A stretch of 64,000 nucleotides of DNA from Shimazuella kribbensis DSM 45090 (GCF_000428065.1 NZ_ATZF01000001.1:53822-117821); one strand, 5' to 3'; shown: positions 34,125 to 43,041, counted from the first letter of the stretch. Numbers and translations are program-made. The notes: generated by a model from the sequence alone, not told the origin.

Positions 34125-34667
34125 GTGGACCAAGAGCTTTTCGATCTTATTACCAAAGCAAAACGAGGAGATAAAAGTGCATTTGAATCTCTGGTAGAGC
34201 GATACAAAAGACATGTATATTATCAAGCAGTGACGATGTTAAATGATACCATCGAAGCAGAAGATGTATTGCAAGAAGCATTTATCAAAGCATATTTCTC
34301 CTTGGAAAATTTGAAGAGTTCCTATGCCTTTACTTCTTGGTTGAGTCGTATTGTATATAATCTGTGCAATGATCGTATAAAAAAGCGAGATAGAGAGAAA
34401 GTTGTGGTCAGTGAATGGCTCGATAATAAAATCGAAAATATGGGAGACTCCAAACTTCCTATTGAACAAAAACAAATGCAAATCGATTTATATCAAGCCA
34501 TGAAATCTTTATCTCCAGAGCATCGTTCTGCTATCATACTAAGAGAAGTACATGGGTATTCCTACCAAGATATTGCAGAAATAATGGGTGTTCCAGAAGG
34601 AACTGTTAAATCACGTATACATCATGCGCGCTTAACATTACGAGAAGAATTAAAAAAAGAGGGGTGA
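34125..34667 (+). CDS. ECF RNA polymerase sigma factor (SigW-like group)
   Basis: 180 residues starting with GTG at 34125, preceded by GGAGAGGG. Region 2 includes VERYKRHVYYQAVTML and EAEDVLQEAFIKAYFSLENL; region 4 has LSPEHRSAIILREVHGYSYQ, then DIAEIMGVPEGTVKSRIHHA. The next gene encodes its anti-sigma factor 6 bases after the stop. SigW-like factors answer cell-envelope stress, consistent with the membrane protein and PAP2 phosphatase that follow. Confidence 0.92.
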   Translation: MDQELFDLITKAKRGDKSAFESLVERYKRHVYYQAVTMLNDTIEAEDVLQEAFIKAYFSLENLKSSYAFTSWLSRIVYNLCNDRIKKRDREKVVVSEWLDNKIENMGDSKLPIEQKQMQIDLYQAMKSLSPEHRSAIILREVHGYSYQDIAEIMGVPEGTVKSRIHHARLTLREELKKEG

Positions 34668-34673
34668 TCATAG

Positions 34674-35186
34674 ATGCAACATGTGGATCATTTGCTTTCT
34701 GCCTATATTGATAATGAATTAGAGGAACAGGAAAGAGTAGTGGTAGAGAAACATTTGCAAGATTGTACGGATTGCCTTGAACTCTATGAAGATTTTTCTC
34801 GAATGAGTGCATCGTTCACTCATGCTTTTGAAACCATTTCTTTGCCAGAACAAGCAATCGAACAACTGATGACGAGAATAAATCAACTTGATACACCGGA
34901 CTCTCCAGATCCTATATCTGTTCTTTCTTATGCGGCCTTACGTTGGGGCACAATAAGCAGTATTCTCTTATTGCTTGCTGTGAATGTTTCCTTGATGATT
35001 ACTTTCGGTCCGTTCTTTTCTTTTATTCAGATATTCTATCGTTTAGCTCATGGGGTAGTTACTATTTTTTCTGCCATTCCATACTTAGGTGTGGTTGTAA
35101 CTGTTACTTGTTTTCTTTTGATCGGAATGTCACTTTGGTTATTGCATCAACTTTTGCGTTTGAAAAAGGTGGAAATAACACAATGA
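34674..35186 (+). CDS. anti-sigma factor with zinc-finger (ZAS) domain
   Basis: 170 residues. The N-terminal ZAS motif is visible as DHLLSAYIDNELEEQE followed by VEKHLQDCTDCLELYEDF (H-x3-C-x2-C). Two hydrophobic segments at about 88-112 and 130-152 anchor it in the membrane. It would hold the upstream sigma factor inactive until signal-driven proteolysis. Its stop overlaps the next start (ATGA). Confidence 0.88.
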   Translation: MQHVDHLLSAYIDNELEEQERVVVEKHLQDCTDCLELYEDFSRMSASFTHAFETISLPEQAIEQLMTRINQLDTPDSPDPISVLSYAALRWGTISSILLLLAVNVSLMITFGPFFSFIQIFYRLAHGVVTIFSAIPYLGVVVTVTCFLLIGMSLWLLHQLLRLKKVEITQ

Positions 35187-36073
35187 AACCAAGGATTGTT
35201 TTCGTTTTCTTTTTGTTTTGTTTGTTAGGTTTTGTAGCGATCGGAAAAGGCGAAGTGCATGCTAGTATTCCTAGTGATATTTCACTGTTTTCTCATGATA
35301 AAACAATTTTCTCAAACAAGGGTTTATTTATACCTTCTCAACAAAAGGTTGATCACATTGTTGAGTTTGGCAGTGATGTCACTTTATCCGGATCTGTACA
35401 TGAAATCATCGTAGTAGGTGGTAATCTCCATATTACGAAGACAGCACATGTAGGAGAATTGGTGCTAGTAATTGGTGGGAAGATCACCCAAGAACCCGGA
35501 GCTAAGGTTACAGATGAAGTTTTTCATCTTTCTTTTGATAACCAATTGGCAAATAATTTACTAATTACGAGCAGCTTTCTTTTTGGGTGGTGGTTTTTTC
35601 GACTCTCTGTGAGCTTATTACTTCTTCTATTACCGATCATTACAGCCTTAGTTGCAAAAAAACACTACATTGATTCTATCGTTACGAAAATCCGTTTGGA
35701 TTTCAAACAAATTATGTGGGTTGGAATTGCAGTTAGCTTGTTATTGTTAGGTATTGTTTCACTTCTCTTTATCAGTGTAATTGGCATTCCTCTCCTATTT
35801 ATTGTGGCAATGATAATCGCTCTCTTTAGTATCTTAAGTCTAACAGCTATTTCAGTAATGATTGGAGAGCAGATCTTGCTAACAAGAGGTCGAGAAAAAT
35901 GGTTGACTGTTGCAATAGGTTCTACAATATTTGCCTCCGCTATTAATTTTCCGCTAATAGGAGGCATTCTGCTAGTCGGATTTCATTGGTTATCATTAGG
36001 ATTTATGACCATATGGCTTTGGGAGAAAAGGTTCCTACTTGTCAAACCGAAAAACAAAACACCAAAGGAATAA
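35183..36073 (+). CDS. exported/membrane protein with bactofilin-like beta segment
   Basis: 296 residues starting at the ATG overlapping the anti-sigma stop; the longer frame to 34943 is a shadow. Signal peptide residues 1-28. Residues 55-110 form a repetitive strand pattern (VEFGSDVTLSGSVHEIIVVG, GNLHITKTAHVGELVLVIGG) like polymer-forming bactofilin domains. Four or five transmembrane helices follow (about 125-265). Operon position suggests a role in the envelope response. Function unknown. Confidence 0.75.
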   Translation: MKPRIVFVFFLFCLLGFVAIGKGEVHASIPSDISLFSHDKTIFSNKGLFIPSQQKVDHIVEFGSDVTLSGSVHEIIVVGGNLHITKTAHVGELVLVIGGKITQEPGAKVTDEVFHLSFDNQLANNLLITSSFLFGWWFFRLSVSLLLLLLPIITALVAKKHYIDSIVTKIRLDFKQIMWVGIAVSLLLLGIVSLLFISVIGIPLLFIVAMIIALFSILSLTAISVMIGEQILLTRGREKWLTVAIGSTIFASAINFPLIGGILLVGFHWLSLGFMTIWLWEKRFLLVKPKNKTPKE

Positions 36074-36104
36074 TTGGTACTATTTTAAGTTAAGGATGAA
36101 ATCT

Positions 36105-36770
36105 ATGAAGCCATTCGGTATTTTGTCTCCTATCAAAAAATATATGTTTATTTCTATCTGTTTTTTATCCTTATTCACATTTGTTTTTGCCAAATTCGCT
36201 GATGAATTGGTGGAATCTGAGTTGTATCACTTTGACACAACCATTATAGATTGGATTGGATCATTCGTGAAACCGCCGTTTACAGCTATTATGAAAATCT
36301 TTACTTTTTTAGGATCGCCATTAGCCTTATTTTTGTTGGTGCTCATTTGTGTATCATGGATGCTTTGGAAGAAAAGACGGTGGGAAGCTTTATTTTTAAC
36401 CATTGGAATAACAGGTGGAGGGGTATTTAACTTATTCTTGAAATGGATTTTCCATCGTCAGAGACCAACATTGCATCGGTTAATTGAAGAATCCGGATAT
36501 AGTTTTCCAAGTGGTCATTCCATGGGTTCCATTATTTTTTATGGGATGTTATGCATGTTATTGATTTTATTTTTAAATTCAAGAAAAGCAAAAGTAGTGG
36601 TCGTTTTGATTACCGTTATTATCATCATATCGATTGGTTTAAGTAGAATTTATTTGGGAGTCCATTACCCTAGCGATGTCCTTGCAGGATATGCTGCTGG
36701 AGGAGTGTGGTTGACTATTTGCTTAATGGGATTGAAGTTTGTATTGGATCAGAGGAAGGGCTTTGTATGA
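36105..36770 (+). CDS. PAP2-family membrane phosphatase
   Basis: 221 residues from the ATG at 36105, spaced correctly after AAGGA; the frame opens earlier at 36039. Motifs KWIFHRQRP, YSFPSGHSMGS and SRIYLGVHYPSDVLAGY match lipid phosphatases such as PgpB/UppP-like enzymes. About six helices. It lies 31 bases after the previous gene and probably belongs to the ECF operon. Confidence 0.88.
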   Translation: MKPFGILSPIKKYMFISICFLSLFTFVFAKFADELVESELYHFDTTIIDWIGSFVKPPFTAIMKIFTFLGSPLALFLLVLICVSWMLWKKRRWEALFLTIGITGGGVFNLFLKWIFHRQRPTLHRLIEESGYSFPSGHSMGSIIFYGMLCMLLILFLNSRKAKVVVVLITVIIIISIGLSRIYLGVHYPSDVLAGYAAGGVWLTICLMGLKFVLDQRKGFV

Positions 36771-36838
36771 ATAGAAGAAAAGTTGAATATATCAACGTTA
36801 TAATGATTGAAAAAGAAGAACGGTAATTTTGTGTATTC

Positions 36839-37051
36839 ATGGATATGTGTAAAGGGATTTTAGCATTTAATGACAATCTAGAGATGCTTTTAGGGACGGA
36901 TGAAATTACTGTCTTACAAGAATGAATGCCTTATGATGAGATAATGGATATTATTGGAGGAGATGAAGATGATTTGACTCTTTCTCCAATTATTCTTGAA
37001 TACCTAAGTAAAAGAATAGACCAAGAGGAATTTATGGAGAGGTTACATTAA
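36839..37051 (+). pseudogene. small acidic gene interrupted by an in-frame TGA
   Basis: One frame reads MDMCKGILAF through DEITVLQE, then TGA, then immediately MPYDEIMDIIGGDEDDLTLS to MERLH before TAA. Either a stop mutation split a 70-residue gene or these are two tiny ORFs (28 and 41 codons). No clear ribosome binding site for either. Family unknown. Confidence 0.35.
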
Positions 37052-37055
37052 ATAA

Positions 37056-37536
37056 ATGGAGATGAATAAAATGACCTCTCCATTAACCAATGAGAGTTTA
37101 GGATAGATTAGAACATTATGAAAAGCACCAAGTGAGTTTAACCGAAGAAATGTTGACCAATGGAATCAAGGGACAACGAGAAGATCAGAAACCAAAACTT
37201 GTTTCAACAGACGATATAAAGCTTGTTCTCAGTTCCTTGAGACGAAGCAAACGGAGGGAGAATACACTCACAGCAAGAAGAAATTACGCTCTTATTAACT
37301 TCTTGATTGGGACTGGGTTACGTCTTGGAGAACTTGAACGTCTCACATGGGCAGACGTTGACTTTGACGAAAGTTTGATTAGGATCAATGAAAGCAAAGC
37401 GAGGAGGCAACAAAGCATTCCATTGTCAGAAGCTCATGCTCGTGAACTAGAAAGTCTTGGTATAGGAAACCAGCTGGTTTGTAAATACACTAAGCAGTTG
37501 ATTTATCCATATTATGATGGCATCAAGCAAATTTAA
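37056..37536 (+). pseudogene. tyrosine recombinase (integrase) remnant
   Basis: NYALINFLIGTGLRLGELER and LTWADVDFDESLIRI form the region around the first catalytic arginine of phage-type integrases, and ARRQQSIPLSEA is the following strand. The later HxxR and tyrosine motifs are absent: the frame ends YYDGIKQI-stop. An N-terminal piece MTSPLTNESL lies one frame away, restored by removing one G near 37101. So the gene is frameshifted and truncated, a footprint of a lost mobile element. Confidence 0.65.
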
Positions 37537-37700
37537 CATTCAAACCCCAACGAGCGGAAGACAACAACAACACTTTTTTCAGTGGACAACGTTTTCATAG
37601 TTCGACGGGGTTCTATTATTAGATTAAGCAGTTGGTTAATTTTTTCATTTTTTGAACATTTAAATACTTTTTCTAGCATCCTGCAAGTAAATGGGACTTA

Positions 37701-38435
37701 TTAGAAACTTCGATAGAATACACTATGCGAACTCGGATATAATTTTCTAGCTTCGTCATTTGTTAAACTTTCGATAATTGTTAAATTATGTTCTATGATT
37801 TCAAGCTCCATTGGCACACCGCTATGTAGATAACGAAACAGAAACCAATGGGGATTTTCATCTAAAATTTCTATACGTCGATTCGGTACACGTATTCTAG
37901 TGCCTGCTATTTCCTCTAATTCATCTTCCGACCAATATTTACCGGAGTTATTATAATAATACTTTGATCGAATGAAATATGGTATATATGGTCCTGTTTT
38001 TGCTAATTCATTTTCATCGGTATATAAGTATGCTGATCGGTAAATATGCTTTTTTATATTTTTAAATTCGCCGCGAAAATGAACATATAAAGATTGAGCT
38101 TCATCATTTGTTAAACTTTCAATAATTGTTAAATTATGTTCTATGATTTCAAGCTCCATCGGTACATCTTTGTGAAGAAAGTTAAACAGGAACCACTGGG
38201 CATAATTATTCCAATCCACCCAAGGATAACTAGGTACAGGTATTCGGAATCTTGCTATATCTTCTAATGCTGCTTTTGACCAAAATTCTCCGTCTTCACA
38301 GGAATAGTTGTACCCTGATCGGTAAACGCTTTTCCCCACTTCCATCATTTTCTTATTTTTTCCCGATTTGTATTTTTTTACCATGAGAATAATCAAAAGA
38401 ATTACAAATGGAAAAAGGTTTAACTCTATGCTCAT
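37701..38435 (-). CDS. hypothetical membrane-anchored protein with internal duplication
   Basis: 244 residues from the ATG at 38435 behind AGGAGAGG; an upstream ATG at 38471 has no site. One N-terminal transmembrane helix (about 4-22), then two copies of a module of roughly 100 residues. Each copy has YRS-Y...W(S)...L(E)(E/D)IA...RI-VP, a WFLF-(F/Y)LH block and the identical VPMELEIIEHNLTIIESLTN plus DEA. The DNA of the two copies is also nearly identical over the core. I do not recognise the family. Confidence 0.7.
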   Translation of the reverse strand: MSIELNLFPFVILLIILMVKKYKSGKNKKMMEVGKSVYRSGYNYSCEDGEFWSKAALEDIARFRIPVPSYPWVDWNNYAQWFLFNFLHKDVPMELEIIEHNLTIIESLTNDEAQSLYVHFRGEFKNIKKHIYRSAYLYTDENELAKTGPYIPYFIRSKYYYNNSGKYWSEDELEEIAGTRIRVPNRRIEILDENPHWFLFRYLHSGVPMELEIIEHNLTIIESLTNDEARKLYPSSHSVFYRSF

Positions 38436-38578
38436 AATTACCTCTCCTATGATTAATTTAAAAATTAACATTTCAAAAATATAATATATCTTACGACTGA
38501 TAATTGGTATATATCTGTTAATACAAAATGAGGTAGGTACATGAAACTGTGTGCTAGATCATTCTATAAAGGAAGGAG

Positions 38579-38768
38579 TTGCAAAATCTAGACTTGGAGC
38601 TTAAACAGCTTCAAGTCTTTTTATTTGAATTTTGTTGGAAGGTATCAGAGAACAAAACAAGATTTTCAAAAGTAGAAGAAATGGAACTGTTGAACGATTC
38701 TTTAGGTAGAAATAACGGATATTAAAGAAGAAGAATACGAAAAGATTTTGCTTGCTTTAAACTTATAA
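38579..38768 (+). pseudogene. small frameshifted gene
   Basis: A first frame reads LDLELKQLQVFLFEFCWKVS through ELLNDSLG; a shift of one base near 38706 continues VEITDIKEEEYEKILLALNL to a stop at 38768. Together they give a coherent 60-residue acidic protein. GGAAGGAG lies at the start. A terminator-like hairpin follows. Unknown family. Confidence 0.4.
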
Positions 38769-38779
38769 ATCGTATTGCA

Positions 38780-38818
38780 ACCTTGAATGGATCTTATATC
38801 CTTTCAAGGATTTTTTAG
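38780..38818 (+). terminator. terminator after the small frameshifted gene
   Basis: CCTTGAA and TTCAAGG pair around about 14 bases and are followed by TTTTTT. Confidence 0.65.
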
Positions 38819-39088
38819 CATATAGTAGTTTGTTCGTCGACTGAGTATAGTTCATATTCCACTAGATCAGTCTTTGTTGACAAATGAGTTGACCAAGTTT
38901 TAGCAGTATAATTTAGACCACTATAGAACATAGAATGGCATGAAATCTATGAGTAATGTCAAAATTCTCTATTCATGTGTTGTTTTTTATTGTATACTGG
39001 AAAAGTTCTCTTTTCATATACTTAGATCTCGAAGGTCTAGTGGTGCCTTTTTTCATTGATAAAAGGTATGCCTGAAAAGTAGAACCAC

Positions 39089-39129
39089 CTTTTAACCGGA
39101 AGGTCAGAGGTTCAAATCCTCTATCACCA
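39089..39129 (+). tRNA. 3' half of a tRNA-Lys, detached
   Basis: CTTTTAACCGGAAGGTC, a T arm GAGGTTCAAATCCTC and TATCACCA form a perfect 3' half from the anticodon loop to encoded CCA. The bases upstream (39064-39088) do not form its D arm or acceptor strand. Its matching 5' half is found six bases downstream. Confidence 0.55.
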
Positions 39130-39134
39130 AATAA

Positions 39135-39203
39135 GGTGATTAGCTCAGTGGTAGAGCATTCGGCTTGGTAATGTAACGGGGTTCGAATCCCCGATGGTAC
39201 CCA
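39135..39203 (+). tRNA. chimeric tRNA: Lys-type 5' half joined to a Thr-type 3' half
   Basis: GGTGATTAGCTCAGTGGTAG with GAGCATTCGGCTT is a 5' half that pairs exactly with the 3' half at 39089-39129 (GGTGAT/ATCACC; TTCGG/CCGGA). Here it runs instead into TTGGTAATG (GGT, Thr-like anticodon loop) and a GGGGTTCGAATCCCC T arm. The present acceptor and anticodon stems do not close, so as written it is a pseudo-tRNA. Confidence 0.55.
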
Positions 39204-39492
39204 ATACCATTCATGGAGAATAAAAACAACTACTTTATTGTAATCTTTCAAGTGAATCCTTAGGTAACTGTTGATTTTTGGCAGTGACACCAAGATAGAA
39301 GCCTTGTAGTGGATGGATACCGGGTAAGGGGATTCTATTTTTACAGGCGAACATCTTCCTTAGATTTTGTAGGTTTGTGGATAAACTCTAAGGTTAACCC
39401 GTTTGTACAGTAGATGGTACTTGTCCTTAAGTTACACTCCGCTAATATGTTGGAAGGATTGCTTGAAAGATTCTAATTTTTGAGGTGGTAGT
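39204..39492. other. intergenic region before the slipin gene
   Basis: About 290 bases without a gene or clear repeat. The slipin promoter should lie here. Confidence 0.4.
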
Positions 39493-40599
39493 ATGTTAAG
39501 AGTAAACATAAAAAATGATGAACGAGGACTTCTTTTTAAGGATGGAAACTATGTAAAGTGTTTGCAACCAGGGAAGTATTTTCTTAATCCATTTGTGAAA
39601 TATAGTTTTTTGAAAACGGATGTAAATAAGCCTTTTGATTCAGCAGATAAAAATATTAATATTTACTTGGAAGATACCGAACTCCAAAAAGAACTTACTG
39701 TTATAGATGTGCAAGATAACGAAATTGCCATTCATTTTGAAGATGGAAAACTTTCAGATGTACTAAGTGCCGGTAAATATGCATTTTGGAATGTATTGAA
39801 AAAACATGATTTTATCATCGTAGATAAACGGAATCCTGAAATAGATCCTAAGATCGATGTTTCTGTATATAATCACCCGAATCTCCTTGGGTATGTTAAC
39901 CAACATCATGTGATGAGCCATGAGCAAGGTATTCTTTACTATGATAATGTGGTACAGAAAATCTTAGAACCAGGTAGATACTTCTTTTGGAAAAGCCCTG
40001 TTCAAGTGACTGTGCAAAAAATAGATTTAAGACAACAACAAGTTGATATGACGGGACAAGAGATCATGACGGAAGATAAAATCTCCATGAGACTCAACTT
40101 TGTCTGTCATTATAAGGTTACAGATCCGCTTAAGGTCATACAAATCAAGTCGTTTGAAGAGCAGATTTATATTGTACTTCAGCTGATTTTAAGAGAATAT
40201 GTAGGGGCATTGAAGCTAGATGACTTGCTATTGAAAAAGCAAGAAGTAGGTAATTATGTATTGCAAAAACTAAAAGAAAAAAACAGTGATTTTGGGGTCG
40301 AGTTCCTATTTGCTGGTGTAAAAGATGTAATTTTACCTGGAGATATTAAAGAAATTTTAAATACGGTACTCATTGCAGAAAAACGTGCCCAAGCGAATGT
40401 GATCACAAGAAGAGAAGAGACTGCTTCTACTAGGAGCTTACTCAATACAGCTAAGTTAATGGAAGAGAATCAAACCCTCTACAGATTAAAGGAACTCGAA
40501 TTTTTAGAGAAAATATGTGATAAAATCGGCAATATCTCCTTAACTGGTGGAGGTAGTCTGATTGAACAACTCAATACTTTGTTATCAAGGTCAGAGTAA
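39493..40599 (+). CDS. slipin/SPFH-domain protein
   Basis: 368 residues starting after TGAGGTGGT. The middle (about 135-310) is an SPFH/band-7 domain: NQHHVMSHEQGILYYDNVVQ, KIDLRQQQVDMTGQEIMTED, ISMRLNFVCHYKVTDP and VKDVILPGDIKEILNTVLIA. The latter is the slipin signature. The first 130 residues are an additional strand-rich region with repeated GKY motifs (QPGKYFLNP, SAGKYAFWN). No obvious transmembrane helix, unlike many slipins. Likely a membrane-associated scaffold or stress protein. Confidence 0.82.
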   Translation: MLRVNIKNDERGLLFKDGNYVKCLQPGKYFLNPFVKYSFLKTDVNKPFDSADKNINIYLEDTELQKELTVIDVQDNEIAIHFEDGKLSDVLSAGKYAFWNVLKKHDFIIVDKRNPEIDPKIDVSVYNHPNLLGYVNQHHVMSHEQGILYYDNVVQKILEPGRYFFWKSPVQVTVQKIDLRQQQVDMTGQEIMTEDKISMRLNFVCHYKVTDPLKVIQIKSFEEQIYIVLQLILREYVGALKLDDLLLKKQEVGNYVLQKLKEKNSDFGVEFLFAGVKDVILPGDIKEILNTVLIAEKRAQANVITRREETASTRSLLNTAKLMEENQTLYRLKELEFLEKICDKIGNISLTGGGSLIEQLNTLLSRSE

Positions 40600-40630
40600 T
40601 GAAAATGACAAGGATTACTTGTGGACATAT

Positions 40631-40667
40631 GAAAAAGATCCTGTTTGTTGAGAACAAGATCTTTTTC
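40631..40667. terminator. convergent terminator
   Basis: AAAAAGATC...GATCTTTTT with an inner stem; serves the slipin gene and the convergent sulfurtransferase. Confidence 0.75.
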
Positions 40668-40680
40668 ATATCATACCAAT

Positions 40681-41526
40681 CTATTCTTTGATTTTTCTTT
40701 CCCCTTTTTCAATTGGGTTATCTGCATAAGAGATCCAATCACTCCAACTTCCTGCATAAAGCTTTACGTTGCTTTTCCCTGCTTCCAACAGTGCTAGAAT
40801 ATTTGGGGTAGCTGTTACGCCTGACCCACAATACACAATTATTTCTTCAGCATCAGGTAATTTCCCAAAGTGTTCCCGTAATTCATTATTTGATAAAAAT
40901 CGACCATCCGAGTTCTTTGTATCTTTCCAAAAAGAATGATGAGCATGAGGAATATGGCCTGCTACTGCATCAATGGGTTCTATCTTTCCTATGTATCTCT
41001 CTTTTTCTCGAGAATCAATGATGAGCGTGTTTTCGTCCGTTAATTTCTGCTTCACTTCATCCATACTCACAAGTAGTTGATTTTGGATATGTGGTACATA
41101 GTTAGTATGTTTTCGTTTCACGAGTGAAGGGCTTGTCGGATATCCAAGTTTTTTCCAATCTCGGAAATTTCCATCCATTATAGATGCTTTTTTATGGCCA
41201 ATATAAGTAAGTAACCACCAAAATCGAGAAGACATTGCCCCGTCTTGGTCGTCGTAGGCGATTACATGCGTATTTTCATCTATACCAGCATCTTCTAATG
41301 TCTTTACAAAGGTAGATAGATCTGGAAGAGGATGTCTGCCTCCATGTTTTTGTACAGAGGATGATAGATCTTTTTCTAAATCAAAATAAACAGCATGAGG
41401 GAGATATTCGTCTAACAAAGGTTTTTTCATTGATTTCTCTAAAGTAAAACGGCAGTCAGCAAGAACCACATCAGGATTCTGTAAATTTTTTTGTACCCAA
41501 TCCATGCCAACAATACGATTTATCAT
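40681..41526 (-). CDS. sulfurtransferase (thiosulfate/3-mercaptopyruvate type)
   Basis: 281 residues with two rhodanese domains. The first (about 8-125) has DCRFTLEKS and HVIAYDDQDGAMSSRFWWLL without a catalytic cysteine; the second (about 150-270) has the active loop IIVYCGSGVTATPN. CGSGVT is nearer to 3-mercaptopyruvate sulfurtransferases (CGxGVT) than to classic rhodaneses. GSWSDWISYADNPIEKG is a typical C-terminal end. Confidence 0.9.
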   Translation of the reverse strand: MINRIVGMDWVQKNLQNPDVVLADCRFTLEKSMKKPLLDEYLPHAVYFDLEKDLSSSVQKHGGRHPLPDLSTFVKTLEDAGIDENTHVIAYDDQDGAMSSRFWWLLTYIGHKKASIMDGNFRDWKKLGYPTSPSLVKRKHTNYVPHIQNQLLVSMDEVKQKLTDENTLIIDSREKERYIGKIEPIDAVAGHIPHAHHSFWKDTKNSDGRFLSNNELREHFGKLPDAEEIIVYCGSGVTATPNILALLEAGKSNVKLYAGSWSDWISYADNPIEKGERKIKE

Positions 41527-41952
41527 CTACTCACATCCATTTCCTCTTTTTTCTTGTCTTGGTACCATCATAAATATTGCATTGGTGCATTTCATTTCAT
41601 CATTTGCTAGAAACCAACTGAAGTGTGTTTATACTTGTATTCTAATTATAATCATCCTACTAGAGCAAGTTAACCAAAAAGAGATTCTTATATCTTGTGA
41701 AAATAAACGAAAACTTCTATCAATAAGGAGTTTTCGTTTATTTGCGTTTTATCATTCTTCTTTTCATCTTGGTAATCAAGTTTCATTTATCTTGTGATAG
41801 ATTTGGTATTTCGAAAATTTAAGCTGAACTTAAGGTGAAAGCTACTTTTATATTAATGTCCGGCTAGTATTCTGAATCTAGATAAAAAGCAAGGAAATGA
41901 AAGGGCTTGAAACTTATTTTTTCAAACCTTTATGGAAGAGGAGAGATTTTAG
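41527..41952. other. intergenic region with a hairpin
   Basis: About 425 bases between divergent genes. AAACGAAAACT/AGTTTTCGTTT forms a hairpin with flanking A and T tracts at 41703-41742, probably a terminator. The rest must hold the promoters. No gene is supported. Confidence 0.5.
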
Positions 41953-43041
41953 ATGAATACACTACAAATAAATGACTCGCAATCTAGTAATCCCTTTCTA
42001 TCATGGATTTCTCGATGGCCAATATGGGTTGCTTATGCTGCTGCTATTTGGTCCTTTATTTATGGAATAATGGGACTATATTGGATGATGGGGGGAATTG
42101 GTTTTCCTTTTGGGGAAGGAGATCCAGTTGCTGAAGTAACAATCTTAAATGGACTGCGTGCAGAAACGGGTGCACCATGCGTTATGATTTTAGGGTTTGC
42201 TGGGACGACCATTGCATTTGCAATGGCTCGCTTGAAAGGTAAAGGAATGATTCGTGCTTTGCTAATCACTTTTTCTGTGTTCCTGTTTATTATGTTAGCC
42301 TTCATAATCCCAGATGCTAGAGTAATGATAACAATAGCATATATGCCCATTTTCATTGTAGGAGCACCATTTGATTTTCCTCCTGTGAGCTTTTGGGATT
42401 ACATCAATTGGTCAATTATTAATCAATTTATTCTTGTATTGGGTGGATTGTTATGGGCAGCCACAGGATTAACCTACTATCGTCGAAGTGAAAAAGCGTG
42501 CGGCTACTGTGGTCGATTGAATGGAAACACATCACAGTGGTTAACCTCAAGTTCTGCTGCAAAATGGGGTAAGTGGTTTGTGTATGCTGGATTTGGGCTG
42601 CCTTTTGTATATTCTATTTCTCGAATTGCATGGGCGTTGGGATATCCTCTAGGAATCACGGAAGCATTTCTTCATCAATTGCAAGCCAATGGATTGGTGT
42701 ATGCTGGACTCGGTCTAGCTATTTTAGGACTTGGTGGAGGTGTGCTTATATTGGGGCTCATTCAACGCTGGGGCGAGGTATTTCCCCGATGGATTCCTTT
42801 TTTCGCAGGAAAACGTGTTCCACCAGCATTGGCAATTATTCCAGCGTTGTTGGTAGCGACTGCATTAGGTTCATTGGGTTCTCAAATTTTTCGTCAATTT
42901 TTTATGTCAGGTGACTACAAGGGTTTTTTCAATAATCCAGTAAGTATTTTTCCGATTTGGGGATTAATCTTGTATGGTGCTACCATTGCTTATTACTATC
43001 GTCGACGTGGGCAATGCAAACATTGCCAACACGACGCTTGA
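41953..43041 (+). CDS. polytopic membrane protein with two CxxC ribbons
   Basis: 362 residues, start after GAGGAGAG. About eight hydrophobic helices. Two cytosolic-looking cysteine pairs occur, CGYCG after the fourth helix and CKHC at the C terminus, which together could bind one metal. Family not firmly recognised. A response regulator and sensor kinase follow in the same direction, so it may be part of or a target of that system. Confidence 0.75.
   Translation: MNTLQINDSQSSNPFLSWISRWPIWVAYAAAIWSFIYGIMGLYWMMGGIGFPFGEGDPVAEVTILNGLRAETGAPCVMILGFAGTTIAFAMARLKGKGMIRALLITFSVFLFIMLAFIIPDARVMITIAYMPIFIVGAPFDFPPVSFWDYINWSIINQFILVLGGLLWAATGLTYYRRSEKACGYCGRLNGNTSQWLTSSSAAKWGKWFVYAGFGLPFVYSISRIAWALGYPLGITEAFLHQLQANGLVYAGLGLAILGLGGGVLILGLIQRWGEVFPRWIPFFAGKRVPPALAIIPALLVATALGSLGSQIFRQFFMSGDYKGFFNNPVSIFPIWGLILYGATIAYYYRRRGQCKHCQHDA

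Noticed and set aside
37701-38472. CRISPR-like or tandem repeat interpretation of the repeated DNA near 37770 and 38120
   Set aside because: Only two copies, about 345 bases apart, in one reading frame of a protein gene: a domain duplication.
38973-39293. Minus-strand open frame with VPSGIRTP and GDRGFEPLTFRLKGG
   Set aside because: Also the complement of tRNA-derived sequence, which in fact helped reveal the tRNA fragments there.
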